Positions 11,260-24,890 are shown, counted from the first letter of the stretch. The stretch is DNA of 64,000 nucleotides from Cephalopachus bancanus (GCA_027257055.1 JAPVLO010001002.1:248001-312000), one strand, 5' to 3'. Numbers and translations: made by a program. Notes: generated from the sequence alone by a model not told the origin.

Positions 11260-11954
11260 TATGAGGACTCAGGTGTAGAGTCTTAATGCACGTCCCTGGG
11301 GGGGAACAATCACCAGCAAGGAAGCTAGTTCACCTATCATCGATTAATCAGGACACTAAAAAGGAGGGGAAATAACATAAATACCTATTTGCTGCTACAT
11401 GTATGAAATCTCCCCGAAAGAAACAAAATATCAACAGCCCCTGGGGAGGGTCACTGGATCGTTGAAGGACAGAGATGGGAAGGAGACTTTTTCCTGTAAA
11501 TACTTTTTCACTTTTTGAGTTTTGAATCATGTGGATCTACAACCTATTCCAAACTTCAAAACATAATTTTAAATGTTCTCAAGCAATCACTATGTCATTA
11601 TGCACAATACACAGAAGCACATTATGTGAACTGCTTTCCCCTTTCCAATTGTTTCTTCAGTTGGTGACACCTTCCACCCTCCCGCCACCCACCAGGACTC
11701 CCTCCCAAAGCCAATTACTTTCATTTGTTTTCTGACAGGCAAAAGCAGCAATTAAGCTTTAAAAAATCACCACCAATTAACAAACATTTACTCTGCCCAA
11801 CCTGCTTTGGGTATCACAGATGAGCTCATTGACAGACTGTATTGGGGTTGACACTTCTGTTCTCCATCTAATCATTTATTGAGAAAAAAGAGGCAGTGAG
11901 AAATTATTGGTAAAGTGGTGTACAACTGTCCCATTTTGCTCCAGTTGTGAAGAG
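11260..11954. other. Unassigned stretch
   Basis: No repeat or exon recognised. The AT-rich section contains short chance frames only. Confidence 0.35.
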
Positions 11955-13745
<1,791 letters not shown>

Positions 13746-13819
13746 AAATAACAATCAAGTTGAAAGCCAAGTGCTCATAATCAACCAGGTTGCCGGTGCC
13801 CCTTTGCCAGCTGAAAGAT

Positions 13820-14099
13820 TTTTTTTTTTTTTTTTTAGTAGGAGTCTCACTCTGTTGCCCAGGCTGGAATACAGTGGTATGCTCACAGCCACTGCAGCCT
13901 CAGCCTTCTGCCTCAGGCTTCCAAGTAGCTGGAACCACACCCAAGTGCACGCCACCACACCCAGCTAATTTTTTGATTTATTATTGAGATGAGGTCTCCC
14001 CATGTTGCCCAGGCTGGTCTCGACCCCTGGACTCAGGCAATCCCCTTGCCTCCGCCTCCCAAAGTGCCAGGATTACAGGTATGAGCTACCACACCCAGC
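13820..14099 (-). mobile_element. Alu with short TSD
   Basis: Reverse-oriented. The flank repeats are 'cagctgaaaga' before the T-run and 'cagctgaagaa' after 'cacacccagcc'. Confidence 0.9.
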
Positions 14100-14109
14100 C
14101 CAGCTGAAG

Positions 14110-14555
14110 AAATTTAAGCTAAGAAACATGGGATGCCATCAACGCTGTGTGTGTGAATTCGAGGGATAGGTTTGGCATTGCAGTGTTTTCTCTCATGATT
14201 CAGACATTCTTAGGGAATCCCAGTAATAGTCAAGGAACCCAAGCAACTAACTCACAAGTACTTCAGGAAGTAAAAGGAAATTCAAACTTTCCCCACAGGA
14301 TGAAGGGTGTATAACCAGAGAAGGTGCCTACAGAGAGCAGAAATAAAGTGCCTCCCAAAGGAAACACTGGCCAAAAACATTTTTAAAAAACAACAGAACC
14401 ATACTTTCCCTTTTCCTATACTCCTTTGGAACCTCAACTAGGATCCTTGGGCTTCCAAATGTTCTCCAAATTGGCTGGCCTGCACAGGAACCCCCAGGGA
14501 ACATGGGTTCTGACCTTCGAGTTAGAAACTTACTAGGGAGAGGTGATAAAAAGTT
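14110..14555. other. Unassigned stretch
   Basis: No supported gene or repeat. A 77-codon minus-strand frame lacks splice context. Confidence 0.3.
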
Positions 14556-15105
14556 TTGCAACTAGATGGTAGTGACGGTAGCAGAACTTTGCAAATATAC
14601 TTTTTTTTTTTTTTTTGAATAAGAGTCCCATTCTGTAGCCTAGGCTGGAGTGCAGTGGCATGATCACAGTTACCGCAGCCTTGAACTGCTGGGCTCAGGC
14701 CATCCTTCTGCCTCAGTCTTCCAAGTAGCTGGAACTACAGTTGCACATCACCATGCGCAGCTAATTTTTTGATTTATTGTAGAGATAAGGTCTTGCCAAA
14801 TTGCCCAGGTTGGTCCTGAACCCCTGGACTCAGGCAATCCTCTCGCCCCGGCCTCCCAAAGTGCTGGGGTTACAGGTGTAAGCCACCATGCCCAGCTGTG
14901 AATATACTTAATATCACTGAATTGTAGACTTAAAATGGTTAAAATGGCAAACTTTGTTATGTATATCTTAAATTTGTATATGTAAATTTTACCATAATTT
15001 AAAAAATTAATAAGGTGATACACCAAAAAAACCTCATTGAATTGCTTTAAGTGGGTGAATTGTATGGTATGTAAATTATGTCAAATAAAGCTGTTTATAA
15101 AAACT
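14556..15105 (+). mobile_element. L1M 3' end split by an Alu
   Basis: 'ggtagtgacggtagcagaac' precedes the Alu. After it come 'atcactgaattgtagacttaaaatggttaaaatgg' and 'tatgtaaattatgtcaaataaagctg', the standard L1M 3' terminus including its AATAAA-like end. Confidence 0.8.
14601..14898 (-). mobile_element. Alu, minus orientation, inside L1M
   Basis: T-run, 'gaataagagtcccattctgtagcctaggctgg' to 'gtgtaagccaccatgcccagct'. Flanking 'tgcaaatatac' / 'tgtgaatatac' is a probable mutated TSD. Confidence 0.9.
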
Positions 15106-15701
15106 TATGAGGGAAAGGGGCTGTAGTAAGAGCCCCACTAGGGGAAGCAGGAGCCTGGCATTTTCTGAGCACTCTCAGAGAAGCTGGGCAGGGCTGGTTC
15201 TTTCATACTGAAAGGCAGTCAGTAGGGTTCTGCCACTAGGGGACCAGGCCACTCTACCTCTTTGAGATTCAGTCTCATCATCTGATGGCATGGGCCATGA
15301 CTGCCAAGGACCCTTCCAGCACTTCGATTCCAGGGACCAATACATGAGTGGCAGAAGGACCCGTCCTCTCGCCTAAAAGCACATCCCATTAGGAAGGCAA
15401 AACATGAGGGGAGTCAAATGCTGCAAGAAGCAAGATGAACAACTTTGTGCTCCAAAAGCCCTCGTCTCTCTCCAGTTTAATGACCCAGGTATTGTCAGAA
15501 GAGGGACAACAGGTAAGACACCCTCCATTCGAAGAACAAAACAGTGAAAGCCAGTGCCAGAGAGTCCTGTTCTCTAGTGACCTCTAGGTTCATGCATAAA
15601 ATGAAGACTGTGGTTACAGAAAGCCTTATATTCCAGAAAGGCTGATGAGGAAGTAAGGAAATAGTGCTTCAACCATCTGTTAATAAGCCTCTGAGGTGTC
15701 C
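15106..15701. other. Unassigned stretch
   Basis: No recognised repeat or exon. Confidence 0.3.
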
Positions 15702-15931
15702 TCAGGGCAGGCTTCCTAACTGCTCGGCATGGTTGATTTTGGGGGCCAAATAATTCTTTGCTGTGGAGGACTGTCCTGTGAATTGTAAAATGTTGATTAG
15801 CAGCATCCTTGACCTCTGCCCACTAGATGCCAGTAGACTGACACACCCTCAACTGTGACAACCAAAAGTGTCTCCAGATATAGCCAAGTGTCCCCTGGTG
15901 GGCAGAATCATCCCCACCTCAGAACCACTGC
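15702..15931 (-). mobile_element. MER20 (hAT-Charlie)
   Basis: 'gggccaaataattctttgctgtggaggactgtcctgtg', 'agcatccttgacctctgcccactagatgccagtag', 'gtgacaaccaaaagtgtctccag' and 'cagaaccactg' match the MER20 consensus in reverse, near full length. It is non-autonomous and carries no gene. MER20 copies act as hormone-responsive enhancers in some placental tissues; nothing here shows whether this copy does. Confidence 0.85.
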
Positions 15932-16124
15932 CAGAGAGAATTTTCTGTCTTGAAACTCACAGCTCTTTGATGAAGCCACGTGATACATGTGGTATTACCC
16001 TTCTCACCTACTGCAGTGTGGACCACCATGAGCTGACAGCAAACAGACCTCGTCAACACACTCACTCCTGGCAGCCCACAGTCTCAGGGAATTGCAAGTA
16101 GTAACCATACTTGGGTGAAAGGGT

Positions 16125-16235
16125 TACACATTCATTCATTAACATATGGCACTCACTGTATGCCAGGCAATGCGCCAGGGCAATGGAACTGAGTAGACCC
16201 AGTTGGAGATGAGCAGACTTGATGCGAGAAGAGCA
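16125..16235 (+). repeat. L2-like 3' fragment
   Basis: 'attcattcattaacatatggcactcactgtatgccaggcaatgcgccag' resembles a LINE2 3' end. Confidence 0.5.
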
Positions 16236-16283
16236 TTCTACATTATGCCTTTGGAGCAGGCTTCAAAAGATGAACGAGGGGTG

Positions 16284-16744
16284 TGGTTGGCTGAATAACG
16301 GCCCCCCAAGTATGTCCCCATCCTAACCCCCTGAACTTATGGATATATTCCACTACGTGGCAAAAAGGGACTCTGCAGGTGTGATTGAGGATCTTGAAAA
16401 GGGGAGAGTAGTGTGGATTATCCAAGTGGGCCCAATATGACACGGCAGTCTTCAAAAAAGGAAAGCAGACAGATGGCATGAGATAGAAGGAGACATGAGT
16501 AAAGAAGCAGAGGCTGGAGTGATGCGGTCATGAGTCAAGGAAATGCATGCAGCCTCCAGAAGCTGGACAAGGCAAGGAAATGAATTCCTCCAGAAGGAAT
16601 GCAGCCCTGCTGACACGTCGATATCAACCTGGTAAAATCCACTTTGAACTTCTGACCTCCAAAACTGTAAGATTTCACATTTGTGTTGTCTCAGGCCACT
16701 AGGTCTGTAGTCATTTGTTACAGCAGCAATAGGAAACTAACACA
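16284..16744 (+). mobile_element. MaLR (MLT1-type) solo LTR, near full length
   Basis: Begins TG ('tggttggctgaataacggccccccaagtatgtcc') and ends CA ('cagcaataggaaactaacaca'). Internal landmarks 'ttgaggatcttg', 'gtcaaggaaatgcatgcagcctccagaagctgg' and 'cttctgacctccaaaactgtaag' are in order. No internal sequence is attached. Confidence 0.8.
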
Positions 16745-17079
16745 GGGAGACTAAAAGGCCGAGAAGAGAGTGACAACTGTTCCCCATCAAGGGAACTACG
16801 TGGGCAAAGGCTCAGAGACCTGAACAAGCGTGGAATGAGAGAGGCATCAGGTGACCACAGGGCTCCAGGAAGGCTTAGCTAAGGTATTCGGGCCCTAACG
16901 CATTTGCAGAAGGGTAGACACATGGGGTCAGCTCCAGGAACATTTGGGGCTTGACTGCAGATCAGAAGGGGCTGAGAGAGGAAAGAAGGGAAGGCACAAG
17001 AAGCAAGGCAAACAGCAGCACAATGGAAGTGACAAGAAAGACGGCAATGCCCTCAATGAAATAGCAAGTAGAAGATGTA

Positions 17080-17780
17080 GGAAGGCATGATGGAGGAGAA
17101 ATACTGAGCTCAGTTTGCAACTTGCACAGTTCGAGGTGTCTAACACACACCTGGGTGAGGCGAGCTGGGAGGTTACAAGTGATCGCCAGCTCAGCACACA
17201 TTAATTTCAGTCTTACCATGTGTCAGGCGCAGGGCCATGATGACACAAGTCCCCGCCCTCGTAGTGCTTACAGTGTTGTAGGTCCTGAGCTCAGGACAAA
17301 GACCAAGACTGGGGACAGATGTGGGCATCATCAACAGGGAACACCTGAATCAGCAAAGTGGTGGAGATTACTCAAGGATACCTTGTAAACATTAAGAGAA
17401 CCAAGAATAACAGTATCCCAGAGGAGGACAGGAACAGACAGGGGTGGAAGAATCAGCAAAGAAGGGAGGAACAGTAGGAAAACTTGGGAGCAAATAGGGT
17501 GACTGAGAAGCCAAGGAAAAGAATTCCACAGTCTTCACAGTCTCAAAAGCCACAGTCAAGTCAAAGATGGTGAGGCCTTTCTGATACTGTGCACTTTGTG
17601 ATTAGGAGATCGATTGTTCAGGGCTACCTCGGCATGAACAGTTTCTAGAAGATAATCAGGGCAGTGCCAGAGGGCAGTGATCCTGTTAAGTGTAGGGCAG
17701 GCTACTGGGGTCGGTGGCTGTCTTCAAAAACAGAGCAGTGAAGAGGAGAGAGAAAAAAGGTGAATAGGAGGTGTAACTTG
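17080..17780 (+). repeat. L2-like remnants
   Basis: 'tcttaccatgtgtcaggcgcagggcc' and 'gccacagtcaagtcaaagatggtgaggcc' are reminiscent of LINE2 body and 3' end. It is very diverged, and the open frames are not coding. Confidence 0.4.
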
Positions 17781-17923
17781 AAGGTGGCTTTATTACCTTT
17801 AAAAATCTAAATTAGAAAAAAAATGGAATCGTCCCTCAAGGAGGGAGAGGGTAGCCGACTATGAACATGAAGTTATCCAAGAGAGACCAGGAAAAGCCAA
17901 ATCCACTCAAAGGCAATGTGGTG

Positions 17924-18382
17924 GGCAGAATACTGTTCCCTCCCTGAGCCCCCAGATGTGCATATCCTAATGCCTAGAGTATGTATATGTTAGGTTACAT
18001 GGCCAAGGGGAGTTAAGGTTGCTGATCAGTTGACCTTGAGATGGGGAGATTATCATGGATTATCCAGGTGGGCTCAAGGTCTTCACAAGAGTCCTTACAC
18101 GTGGAAGAGAGAGGCAGAAGAGTCAGTATCAGTGATGTGATGTAATATGAGGGTGATCTGACAAGCCATTGCTGGCTTTAAAGATAGAGGAAGAGGCCTC
18201 AAGCCAAGGAATGCAGACTCTAGAAGCTGGAGAAGGCAAAAGGGAGTCTCTCCTGGAGCCTCCAGAAGGAATGCAGTCCTGCTAACATCTTGATTTTCGC
18301 TCAGTGAGAGAGAAAAAAACTTTCAGTGTCTCAAGGCACTAAGTTTGTGATTGTTACCGTAGTAATCAAAAATGAATACAGA
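17924..18382 (+). mobile_element. MaLR (MLT1-type) LTR
   Basis: 'gggcagaatactgttccctccctgagcccccagatgtgcatatccta', 'accttgagatggggagattatcatggattatccaggtggg' and 'ggaatgcagtcctgctaacatcttgatttt' align in order with the other MLT1-type copies in this window. It has the same orientation as the LTR 1.2 kb upstream, but the two differ substantially and the DNA between them is L2-like, so they are not the two ends of one provirus. Confidence 0.75.
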
Positions 18383-18771
18383 CACCAGGTATAGAAAATC
18401 ATGAACAAATACTGAAAACCAGAATGAGAACAGTATATTCTGAAGGCCCCTCTAAAGAGAATGAAGCAAAAAGGATGATGGGAAGGGCCTGATAAAAGTC
18501 TCAGAACTAACACTGAGATCAGCCAGCTAGTGCCACTAATGCCCAGGTGTTGGAGGTCTAGCTTGAACTGGATCACGGAAGAATCCACCCTGTACTGTCT
18601 TAATAACTCCATGAAAAATTTGTTTTGAACTAGAACATATTTCTTCTCCTCTTCTAAGGTCATGTGTCACGTATAACACCATTTTGTTCCATGAATAGAG
18701 TGCCTTGTGTACTCCAGTGCACCATGAGCTCTGAACCTCGGTTTTCTCATCTGTAAGACAAGAAAGTTCTA

Positions 18772-18960
18772 CACTGAACTGTGCATCAGAATCACCCGGG
18801 AGGGGAAAGGGGCTCGTGAAAATGCAGGTTGCTGGGCCCCACCCCCAGAGTTCCTGATTCAGTAAGTCCATTGAGATGAAATCAGAGAATTTTTATCTCT
18901 AAAGGAATCCCAGGGAAAGCTGATGCTACCGGTCTGGGGACCACACTATGAGAACTACTG
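18772..18960 (+). mobile_element. MER5A (hAT-Charlie)
   Basis: 'gtgcatcagaatcacccgg', 'ttgctgggccccacccccagagttcctgattcagtaag' and 'ggggaccacactatgagaactactg' give a near-complete MER5A. The preceding 'ttttctcatctgtaaga' looks like a MIR end. Confidence 0.85.
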
Positions 18961-19237
18961 TCTTAGAAGCTCTCCTACTCTAACACTGTAAGGATTCTAG
19001 TACTTTCCTGCTCTGCATCTGTCCCATTAAGAGCCTGACTTCTTGGTTCTCAGCGATTTGCTCTATGTTACTCTGTATCCCTTCCCCTGTATGTCATTCT
19101 GCATACTGTTAAACAGTCCAGACTAGAACTGGCTGATATTAAGTAGCCACAGATTATACCTAGAAAACCACTTCCCTCCCCCACTGCCTCTCATTCCCAG
19201 CCCTACGCATCAGTTAACGCATAAAAAGAGAAAGAGC

Positions 19238-19525
19238 AGCCGGGCTCGGTGGCTCAGCCTGTAATCCCGCGCCTTTGGGAGGCTGAGGTGAGTGGATTGC
19301 CTGAGCCCGCGGGTTCGAGACCCACCTGGGCAGCAAGACCTCATCTCTACAATAAATCAAAAAAATCAGCCGGACATGGTAGCGCATGCCTGTAATTCCG
19401 GTTACTTGGAAGGCTGAGGCGGAAGGATCGCCGGAGCATAGCAGGTTGAGGATGCGGTGGCCGGGAGCGGCCACTGCACTCCAGTCTGGGTGACAGAGTG
19501 AGACTTCAACTCAAAAAAAAGAAAG
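19238..19525 (+). mobile_element. Young lineage-specific Alu with 15-bp TSD
   Basis: The perfect TSD AAAAAGAGAAAGAGC is at 19223-19237 and 19526-19540. Derived subfamily ('cctgggcagcaagacctcatctctacaataaatc'). It separates the host flank from an older truncated Alu. Confidence 0.96.
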
Positions 19526-19540
19526 AAAAAGAGAAAGAGC

Positions 19541-19740
19541 ACCAGCTTGGGCAACACAGTGCGACCTTGTCTCTACAAAAAAATCAAAAACTTAGCCAGG
19601 TGTGATTGCACATGCCTGCAGTCCCAGCTACACCAGAGGCTGAGGTGAGAGGACTGCTTGCGCCCAGGAGGTCGAGGCTCTGGTGATCCATGATTGTGCC
19701 ACTGCACCCCAGTCTGGGCAACAGAGCGAGACCCCAATAA
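19541..19740 (+). mobile_element. 5'-truncated old Alu
   Basis: Starts within the left arm ('accagcttgggcaacacagtg') and runs to 'ctgggcaacagagcgagacccc'. The young Alu inserted exactly at its 5' edge. Confidence 0.85.
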
Positions 19741-20256
19741 GAGTGGGGGCAGGCGAGTTCTGCTGGCTGGCCACTCACAGCTAGATCTGGGTGCCCCGTT
19801 GAACTGAAACAATTCCCCAGAACACCAACAGCAGGCAAGGCCACTCTGTGACCGGGACGGGATAAGATGAAAAGAAGACCACTCCATCATCATATCTGAA
19901 CATGGACAAAACATGAACCTTGTCCAAACCACAAATGTGGCCAAACATCCCCTGATCCTGGCTAATACGGGTGACTGCTGCTCCTTTACCCACCACAGCT
20001 GTAGCCTGGCTCTGCTTCTAGAGATCATTTTTAAGACACCCAGTCACAGAATTCCCTGGCAGCGTCCAATCCAGAGCAATTCCCGGATTCCTTAAACAGT
20101 CCCCCAAACTACCTGACACAGGAGCAAATCCCCTAAGTCGTCCTTTCTGGCACCCTCTTGCTGAGATGTCCCCTCCCTCCCCCCACCCCGCCTTGATCCC
20201 CATGGTGTCCATTCTCCCTCCCTGCAACAAGAACCAGGTGTGGCTGGAGGGAAGCG

Positions 20257-20545
20257 ATGACTCATACTGGATCTTCGGATTTCTGCTCAAACACCATCTC
20301 CTCAAAGACACTGTCTTTGCCAGTCTCCAGCCTAAGTCAGATTTCCTTCTCTACTCTCCTTTCAGGCAATTTCCCATGGCTTTCGGTCACATATTGCCAT
20401 GAGCATTGTGTTCAAGTCAGTCTCCACCCGACTGAGAAATCCACCTGGCAGGTCTCTGTGTGTTATGTTCCTAGCCCCATGTCTGGCACAAAGCAGGAGG
20501 CCAATAAATATTTGGACAGATAAATGAATAAATACCATCACTTTA
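20257..20545 (+). repeat. L2 3' end
   Basis: 'tctgctcaaacaccatctcctcaaagacactgtc', 'cctagccccatgtctggcacaaagcaggaggccaataaatatttgg' and 'ataaatgaata' match the LINE2 3'UTR in order. The overlapping frames here are not genes. Confidence 0.75.
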
Positions 20546-21190
20546 TGCAACTTCCTTTAAAGCAACTATGAATACAAGGGTTGATGAGAGAATATCAGTA
20601 ATGCCCAAAGAACTGAAGTGGTAAGAGAAGAAACCACTAAGGTCTGTGCAAGCAGGGCGACAGCAAGGTTTTGCTCATGCCATGACGAACAGAAGGGGAT
20701 CGAAGTCATGTACAGTAAAGGTGGGAGCCTTTTCTTCATTTCTACTCAAGACTTGTTTGTAGAGGCCAACTCATTATGTTCATTTTAGCTTTAGTTTAGC
20801 ATAAAGCAGTCTACCACCGATACAATGCATTGCTAAAAACTGTCCACATTTTGTTATTATCCTGGAATTCTTCAAAGAAAAGTCATTTGCTGGGCTTGCA
20901 AACCCTTCACTGCTCACAGATTTGGGTCATAAAAATATTTGTGCAATTGTAATTATAAGAGGCTTTCCCTGTGTCTGGCACTGTAGGCATCTCCTAGCAA
21001 GTTCAGAGAGCACATTCTGATGGGCTTTTGTAAGAGGCCATTTTGCAACTAACCAGCTGCACTTCAGGGTTTGGGATTTAATTATTTTCAGTTATTTTTC
21101 AGATCAAAGACTATAAAATAGAATAGTGTTCTATTTTCTACCGTGTTATCCATCAACAGAAAACCCATTATCAGGCCAGGTAAGAATACA
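20546..21190. other. Unassigned stretch
   Basis: AT-rich, no recognised repeat or exon. Confidence 0.3.
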
Positions 21191-21194
21191 AGTG

Positions 21195-21300
21195 TATTAG
21201 AGTCAGGTATGGTGGTATGTGCCTACAGTCACAGCTACTCAGGAGGATCACTTGAGCCCAGGAGTTTGAACCCAGCCCGGACAACATAGTGAGACCTCTC
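21195..21300 (+). mobile_element. Alu fragment followed by a pyrimidine run
   Basis: 'gtcaggtatggtggtatgtgcctacagtcacagctactcaggaggatcacttgagccc' is an Alu half-unit. It is followed by a (CTCTC/CCCCT)n low-complexity run to 21355 instead of an A-tail. Confidence 0.7.
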
Positions 21301-21552
21301 TCCCTCTCTTCCTCTATCCTTCTTTCTCCCTTTCCCCCTCCCCCCTCTCTCTCAACATATATAAATAATTGCATCAAATTGATAAACTGAATAAATCTGA
21401 AAACCAGAGACTTGGGGGAAAGGGTGTGCCTCTACATGCACATACAAACTCAGCGCTGTTAGGTCACTCCACTGGAAGGCATACAGAATAAATTGTTAAA
21501 TACCTATACCTCAATACCTGTACCTCATTGCAAATACACTGCTGATGTATTT

Positions 21553-21875
21553 TGGGCCAAGTACAGTGACTCATGCCTGTAATCCCACCACTTTAGGAAG
21601 CCAAGGCAGGAAGATCGCTTGATCACAGGAATTTGAGACCAGCCTGGGCAACATAGCAAGACCTCATCTCTACAAAAAATTTAAAATTTAGCCAGGCATG
21701 GTGGTGCATGCCTCTAGTCCCAGCTACACAGGAGGCTGAGGTGGGAGGATCATTTGAGAGCAGGAGTTTGAGGCTGCAGCAAACTATCATCGCACCACTG
21801 TATTCCAGCCTGGGTGACAGAGACAGAGTCCTGTCTCTAAAAAAATAAGTAAATAAAATAAAATAAAAATAAAAA
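21553..21875 (+). mobile_element. Alu, plus orientation
   Basis: 'ggccaagtacagtgactcatgcctg' to 'gcctgggtgacagagacagagtcctgtctc', with an A-rich tail of aaataaaat units. Confidence 0.92.
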
Positions 21876-21910
21876 ACAAACACACTGCTGAAGACACTTT
21901 CAAAAGAGCA

Positions 21911-22058
21911 GGTCATCCAGGCATGGTGGCTCACGCCTGTAATCCCAACACTTTGGGAGGCTGAGGCAAGAGGATCTCTTGAGCCCAAGAGTTCAAAACC
22001 AGCCTAGACAACATAGTAAGACCTTGTCTCTACAAATATCCAAAGGAAAAAAAAAGCC
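21911..22058 (+). mobile_element. Alu left monomer
   Basis: 'tccaggcatggtggctcacgcctg' to 'cttgtctctacaaatatccaaaggaaaaaaaaa' is one arm only, so it is either a free left Alu monomer or a 3'-truncated Alu. Confidence 0.8.
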
Positions 22059-22062
22059 TCAC

Positions 22063-22363
22063 CAGGCACAGTGGCTCACACCTGTAATCCCACTGCACTT
22101 TGGGAATCCAAGGCAGGAGGATTGCTTGAGCCCAGGAATTTGAGACCAGCCTAGGCAACATAGAGAGACCTCATCTCTACAAAAAATTTAAAAACGTAGC
22201 CAGGTGTGGTGGTGCATGCCTGTAGTCCCAGCTGCTCTGGAGGCCGAGGCAGAAAAATCATCTGAGCCCAGGAGGTTGAAGCTGCTGTGAGCTGTTGATT
22301 GCACCACTGCACTCAAGCCTGGGCAACAGACTAAGACCTCGACTTAAAAAAAAAAAAAAAAAA
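22063..22363 (+). mobile_element. Alu, plus orientation
   Basis: 'caccaggcacagtggctcacacctg' to 'gactaagacctcgactt' plus A-run. Older body. Confidence 0.92.
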
Positions 22364-22537
22364 GAGCAGGGCATCTTTTGTCACAAACTACTACAAGCAT
22401 CTTAAATTCTACCATTAACATAATGCATTAAATGACATTAATTTTAATCTTATCATATCTAATTATTAACTCCTGAAATAAGTAAAAATCAATTGCCCCT
22501 GCCCCCAGTAATGGTTACAGTTAAAATTAAGCTTAAA

Positions 22538-22808
22538 AGGACTCTGAGGCAAGAGAATTGCTTGAGCCCAGGAATTTGCGATCAGCCCAGGCAACACAGC
22601 AAGATCCTGCCTCTACAAAAAAAAAATACAACAACAACAAAATTAGCCATATGTGGTGGTGCGTGCTGTAGTCCCAGCTACAGGTTAGGCTGAAGCAGAA
22701 GGAAGGAATGCCTGAGTCCAAAAGGTCGAGGGGCTGCAGTGAGCTGTCATTGTGACTGCACTCCAGCCTGGGCAACAGAGTGAGACACTGACTCAAAAAA
22801 AAAGAAAG
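22538..22808 (+). mobile_element. 5'-truncated Alu
   Basis: Starts at 'actctgaggcaagagaattgc', missing the first 45 or so bases, and ends 'gcaacagagtgagacactgactc' plus A-tail. Confidence 0.88.
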
Positions 22809-23029
22809 GTCTGGCCACGGGAAAAAACATTTGGACATAACTTCTTTTTGTGTGTAGCCCTCTCTGTAACCCACCCAAAACAGCATTTTTGGCTACCTCA
22901 GGAAAAACTGCTCTATTATCAAAGTGACCTGTAAGGTTTAAAATAAAGGAAATCATCTCATCAGCGGCCAAAGCAAGAGGGCAAGTTAAGAGTTTTGTTT
23001 TCCATAGAGTAGTAGGATTTCACAGCTTT

Positions 23030-23335
23030 CATTCATTCATTCATTCAACAAATATTCCTCTGGAGCCTGCTCTGTGTCATGCACCCAACGGAAGAGGAGA
23101 CCTAGTGCTGAGAAAAACGTGCAACGCAGTGCTGTTCCTACAGTCATACAGCATACAGTAGGGAGATAAGTGTTAGGCAAATTAAAATACATAATACTGC
23201 TATGGAAAGAAAAGGTGCTATGTGAGAAAAGGCAACAGGAACTCATTTAGACTGGGGGTGACACAGGGATCAGAGAAGGGCACTGTGAAAAAAGTGACAT
23301 TTAAGCTTTGAGGACATCAGATCACCATCACTTTA
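23030..23335 (+). repeat. L2 3' region
   Basis: 'attcattcattcattcattcaacaaatattcctctggagcctgctctgtgtcatgcac' and 'gagaagggcactgtgaaaaaagtgacatttaagc' are LINE2-like. Confidence 0.65.
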
Positions 23336-23895
23336 GAAAAGGAAAACCATTTTGGCAAATGACTGACTGGGTGAAAATTCTCCTTTTCCAGTGCTTCTGT
23401 CTTCATGAGCACCCCGTGACTGCTCGCCTATCCCTGTCTGACTAGTGCACCCGAATCCTATTATCTGAACACAGAAAAGTCTCACTTTATTATGATTCAT
23501 TATAAGCTGCAGCCTTCTTATGCTTGGCCTAGGAACACCCCAAAATAATCTACCAGAGGCTGAAAAACGGTGGCTGGTTGTCAGCAAGAATATTACCTGG
23601 GTGGACCAAACATTTAACAGCCCAGGCAATCACAAGTCCTTAGCCCAATAAAGCGACAGCTCCTCTGGACAGCAAGGTGGTTCCCATGCTCCTGTGTCTA
23701 AACCAAATGGGACCCAGTGGCCTAAAGATTAGTTGGCTACTTAGAACTGATGTTTACTCAGTAAGTCAAGGACTGCATCACCATTTCCAAGTACCCGACC
23801 CTGCAGACTTAGAGGAGGCTGTGGGAAGTGGCCTTTGAGCATCACAGAGCAGAGAGCTCGCCAGCCTGGTGGAAGGCAGGCAAGACCGGGTCACA
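23336..23895. other. Unassigned flank of the CpG island
   Basis: No repeat or exon recognised. GC content rises steeply from about 23860. For a minus-strand gene this would be early intron 1. Confidence 0.35.
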
Positions 23896-24656
23896 GCCCA
23901 GAGGAAGGGGACGCAAAGGGTGGCGCGTCAGGTGCTCAGCACCCCGGGACGACGCGCCAGACCCGGTACTGGGGCGTTTCCCGCCCCACCCCCTACCCCG
24001 TCAGGCCCCAGCAAAGGCAACCCCTCCCCGCCAGATCCTGATTTCCCCCGAGGCAGAGCCAGAAGGGCACAGCGAGCCCCGCGCAGGGCCAGAGCCCACC
24101 AGGTCCGGGTACCCGCGTCCACAGCGCAGAGGAGGGCGCGCTCGGGTGAAAAAATGGCCAAGACAAAACTCTCCCCGCCCACCCGAAAAAGCAACCACAC
24201 CCCCTGCATCCCTCAGCCCGAGCTGCCCGGGGCCAGCCCCCGCGATCCTCCGCCCAGGCCCCCGCGGGTTGCAGTCGGCACCGCGCGCGGGCTCGGCAAG
24301 CAACACGGGCGCGGCAAGGGACACGGGCTCAAGTGGGAGTGAATGGGGGTGCACGAGACAGGCGAGGGCGCCCACAGAGGTGTCACCCTCCCAGGCCCTG
24401 CCCCCGGGGCGCCCTCCCGGCTCCGCGGTTCTGGGACCGGCGCGCCGCCCCCAGGTTGAGGTGGGCGCCTGGGAGCTTGCGGCCCCCACTCACCCATTGG
24501 CGTCGAGCCGGGCCGGGCCGCCGAGGCAGCGTGAAAGTTGGCGGAGGCGGGCGTGAGGGGTCGGGGCGCCGGGATCGGGGCGCGGGGATCGGGACACTGG
24601 GGTCTGGACGCGACGGCGGCTGGGTCGGCTTCTTCCTCGGTGGCGGCGGCGGCGGC

Positions 24657-24677
24657 TCAGCGCCGCCCGCTGCTGCC

Positions 24678-24713
<36 letters not shown>

Positions 24714-24752
24714 GCTGCTGCCCCGGGGCGACTCCTGCTGCTGCTGCTGCAT
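24657..24752 (-). CDS. Possible upstream ORF spanning the CAG repeat
   Basis: ATG at 24752 on the minus strand opens a 31-residue frame: Met, five Gln from (CAG)5, a short linker ESPRG, then a Ser-rich run read from the second CAG run in the AGC frame, ending GSSGRR and TGA at 24657. It lies wholly inside the candidate first exon, so it would act as an upstream ORF in the mRNA leader. Its composition comes entirely from repeat sequence, so protein function is unlikely. Confidence 0.25.
24679..24711 (-). repeat. (CTG)11 / (CAG)11 triplet run
   Basis: Eleven uninterrupted CTG units on the plus strand read as CAG in the proposed transcript. A second (CTG)5 run is at 24735-24749, and a CCG-interrupted extension follows to 24720. 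The location in a putative 5'UTR within a CpG island resembles that of length-polymorphic triplet loci. Confidence 0.95.
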
Positions 24753-24890
24753 CGCGGCCCGCTGCGCCCGGCTGAGCCGGGTTTCCTGCTCCCCGCGAGT
24801 GGAAATTGCGAAAAAAAAAAAAAAAAAGCGCCGCCCAGCCCAGCGCCCGGCAGCCGCGGCCGCGCCGCCCGCTCTCCCCTCCTCCTCGTC

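Noticed and set aside
16284..18382. Two same-orientation MLT1-type LTRs 1.2 kb apart as ends of one provirus.
   Set aside because: The LTRs differ too much from each other and the DNA between them is L2-like rather than retroviral internal sequence.
19573..20028. 151-codon minus-strand frame.
   Set aside because: Half is Alu sequence and the rest has no family resemblance or splice sites.
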